Assembly: GCA_050747825.1 (NCBI GenBank) | Contig: JBOGJG010000035.1 | Location: 1-6,667, forward strand | DNA: 6,667 bases | Source: JBOGJG01 sp050747825 | GTDB taxonomy: Bacteria > Acidobacteriota > UBA6911 > RPQK01 > JBOGJG01 | Reading direction: 5' to 3' | Shown here: piece after piece, positions 5,863-6,667 of the stretch | How positions within the stretch are numbered: the stretch's first letter is position 1 | Layout: the number at the start of each line of letters is the position of its first letter | Notes under the pieces: generated by a model | Seen by the model: the letters and a program-made list of their open reading frames with translations, nothing else | What the model was told of the DNA's origin: nothing | Database searches by the model: none | Position numbers and translations under genes: made by a program

Positions 5863-6381
5863 ATGAAGAGATTCGCTCTGGTTTTCAGCCTTTCAGTCCT
5901 CTTTTCAACGGCCGCTCAGGCTGGCCGGAGCAGTTATTTTTTCCTGCCGCCGCGAGATCTTTTCGTTCAGCGCCCTGATTACTTTGTGTACGGAGTTCTG
6001 GGAAATCCCTACTTCGGCATGGGAAGTTTTTGCCCGCCTCTGGCCGGACCGGGAGCTTCCTCATTCTTTCCGAGCTTTCATCGGGGCACTTATGAAGTCA
6101 TTCTCAACGTGCCCACAGGAACGGAAGTCGTGCGGGCCAATTTTGCCGACCTCATCTTCAACGTCAATCCTTCCAATGCCCTGATCTACGTGGATAACAG
6201 ATTGATCGGCAGCGCCCGGGATTTCGACACTGAAAGAGAGCGTCTGACCCTGCTCGAGGGTGCGCATCATCTGCGCATCGAGTTTCCAGGATACGAAGCC
6301 TTCGAGTCCGACATGGAGATCATACCGGATCGGACACTGCATCTGGATATCGATTTGGAATTGCTGGCCACTGACCGCTGA
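5863..6381 (+). CDS. Secreted protein with PEGA-like C-terminal domain
   Basis: The 172-residue product begins with a clear Sec signal peptide (MKRFALVFSL and a hydrophobic core), probably cleaved after AAQA at residue 20. Residues 21-95 are rich in Phe, Pro and Gly (SSYFFLPPRDL, FFPSFHRG) and match nothing I recognise. Residues about 97-166 look like a PEGA domain, a small beta-sandwich common in bacterial surface proteins: NVNPSNALIYVDNRLIG, then LEGAHHLRIEFPGYEAFE (131-148) and a beta-rich end. The likely role is structural or in surface binding; no enzyme motif is seen. No Shine-Dalgarno sequence precedes the ATG. The last codons, ACT GAC CGC TGA, lie inside the heptad array that begins at 6368, so the C-terminus TDR and stop are repeat-derived. 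The ancestral protein may have ended differently. Confidence 0.7.
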   Translation: MKRFALVFSLSVLFSTAAQAGRSSYFFLPPRDLFVQRPDYFVYGVLGNPYFGMGSFCPPLAGPGASSFFPSFHRGTYEVILNVPTGTEVVRANFADLIFNVNPSNALIYVDNRLIGSARDFDTERERLTLLEGAHHLRIEFPGYEAFESDMEIIPDRTLHLDIDLELLATDR

Positions 6382-6447
6382 CCACTGACCACGGACCGCT
6401 GACCACGGACCGCTGACCACTGACCGCTGACCACTGACCGCTGACCG
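6368..6447 (+). repeat. Heptad array CCRCTGA, left copy
   Basis: Eleven consecutive 7-bp units plus CCG. In order they are CCACTGA, CCGCTGA, CCACTGA, CCACGGA, CCGCTGA, CCACGGA, CCGCTGA, CCACTGA, CCGCTGA, CCACTGA, CCGCTGA. The A and G variants mostly alternate, giving a 14-bp higher-order period. Most units carry TGA, so forward translation meets a stop in every frame. Its last 40 bp (6408-6447) are the exact reverse complement of 6542-6581. The first two units lie inside the PEGA-like coding region. Confidence 0.95.
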
Positions 6448-6541
6448 ATTTTGGGCTCAACAGTCAGCAGGAAGCCGTTTAATGCCCTCGGCACCTTGCC
6501 CGATTCACTGACCAAACCCATTGGCGGCCAAGCGCCAAACC
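6448..6541. other. 94-bp spacer between the inverted heptad arrays
   Basis: Unique sequence with no convincing gene. After two mismatches it continues the pairing of the arrays: TTTGG (6450-6454) with CCAAA (6535-6539). It contains its own small hairpin, TTGGCG (6521-6526) and CGCCAA (6533-6538) with a 6-nt loop. It also has single heptad-like fragments, GTCAGCAG near 6463 and CACTGACCA near 6506, suggesting either decayed repeats or chance. Confidence 0.5.
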
Positions 6542-6593
6542 CGGTCAGCGGTCAGTGGTCAGCGGTCAGTGGTCAGCGGTCAGCGCTCAGCTC
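6542..6593 (-). repeat. Heptad array CCRCTGA, right copy in inverse orientation
   Basis: On the plus strand it reads CGG and then TCAGCGG, TCAGTGG, TCAGCGG, TCAGTGG, TCAGCGG, TCAGCGC, TCAGCTC (6545-6593). It decays over the last two units. Bases 6542-6581 pair perfectly with 6408-6447. Read on the minus strand it carries TGA in each intact unit, closing all three reverse frames. It mirrors the left array. Confidence 0.95.
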
Positions 6594-6667
6594 GTGGTAC
6601 GGGCACAGCCCAGGCACATCACCACCGTCACAGATGGTTGGGTTTCTACGGGTGACTAAAGCTTCTT
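6594..6667. other. Unassigned tail, possible 3' end of a minus-strand gene
   Basis: No promoter, RNA or transposon end is recognised. A minus-strand frame is open from the window edge (6665) for 30 codons and stops at the TGA at 6573-6575 inside the right array, ending in SADR. This mirrors the TDR end of the PEGA-like protein. Thirty codons are too few to show that it is real, and another frame is open on the plus strand. Confidence 0.2.

Noticed and set aside
6061..6521. Minus-strand frames containing repeated VSGQWSAV-type peptides
   Set aside because: The repeated peptide is only the translation of the stop-free strand of the heptad array, so it is not evidence for a repeat protein.
6368..6593. 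CRISPR array
   Set aside because: Units are 7 bp with no spacers between them, and no cas genes are present.

Overview
The window looks like chromosomal DNA from a Gram-negative, moderately GC-rich, probably environmental bacterium. The evidence is a lysine/meso-DAP pathway gene, an outer-membrane beta-barrel protein ending in Phe, periplasmic or envelope-bound enzymes with signal peptides, and intergenic repeat families of kinds I associate with large free-living genomes. The tandem WYL regulators, the 7Fe-type ferredoxin and the inverted heptad repeats would fit Acidobacteriota or a neighbouring phylum, but that placement is an impression and not shown by the sequence.

Layout, left to right. 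Bases 1-38 are a palindromic, REP-like intergenic repeat. lysA (60-1298, +) follows and converges with a small outer-membrane protein gene (1304-1876, -), with only 5 bp between their stops. Upstream of that gene lies a terminator hairpin for a 7Fe-type ferredoxin gene (1977-2237, -). A candidate promoter for the outer-membrane gene overlaps this hairpin. The ferredoxin is divergent from a translationally coupled pair of WYL-domain transcription factors (2316-3290 and 3287-4249, +) of the PafB/PafC kind. After a strong hairpin comes a secreted or membrane PAP2-family phosphatase (4332-5021, +). Next is an envelope Cu/Zn superoxide dismutase (5116-5754, +) with a good sigma70-type promoter of its own. 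The last gene is a short secreted protein with a PEGA-like C-terminal domain (5863-6381, +), apparently driven by an extended -10 promoter.

The accessory signal is concentrated in the repeats. Two unrelated heptanucleotide families, (TTTGAAC)n at 5754-5825 and (CCRCTGA)n at 6368-6593, have the same design: an array of 7-bp units facing its own reverse complement. In both, one strand of each unit carries TGA. Because 7 is not a multiple of 3, each array closes all three reading frames in one direction and its mirror copy closes them in the other. The second array supplies the last codons and the stop of the PEGA-like gene.

The genes do not form one pathway. Envelope and redox functions recur (outer-membrane protein, ferredoxin, PAP2 phosphatase, SodC, PEGA-like protein), and the WYL pair may regulate itself and its divergent ferredoxin neighbour. 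I see no RNA gene, CRISPR array, transposase or defence system. The most unusual content is the inverted heptad arrays.
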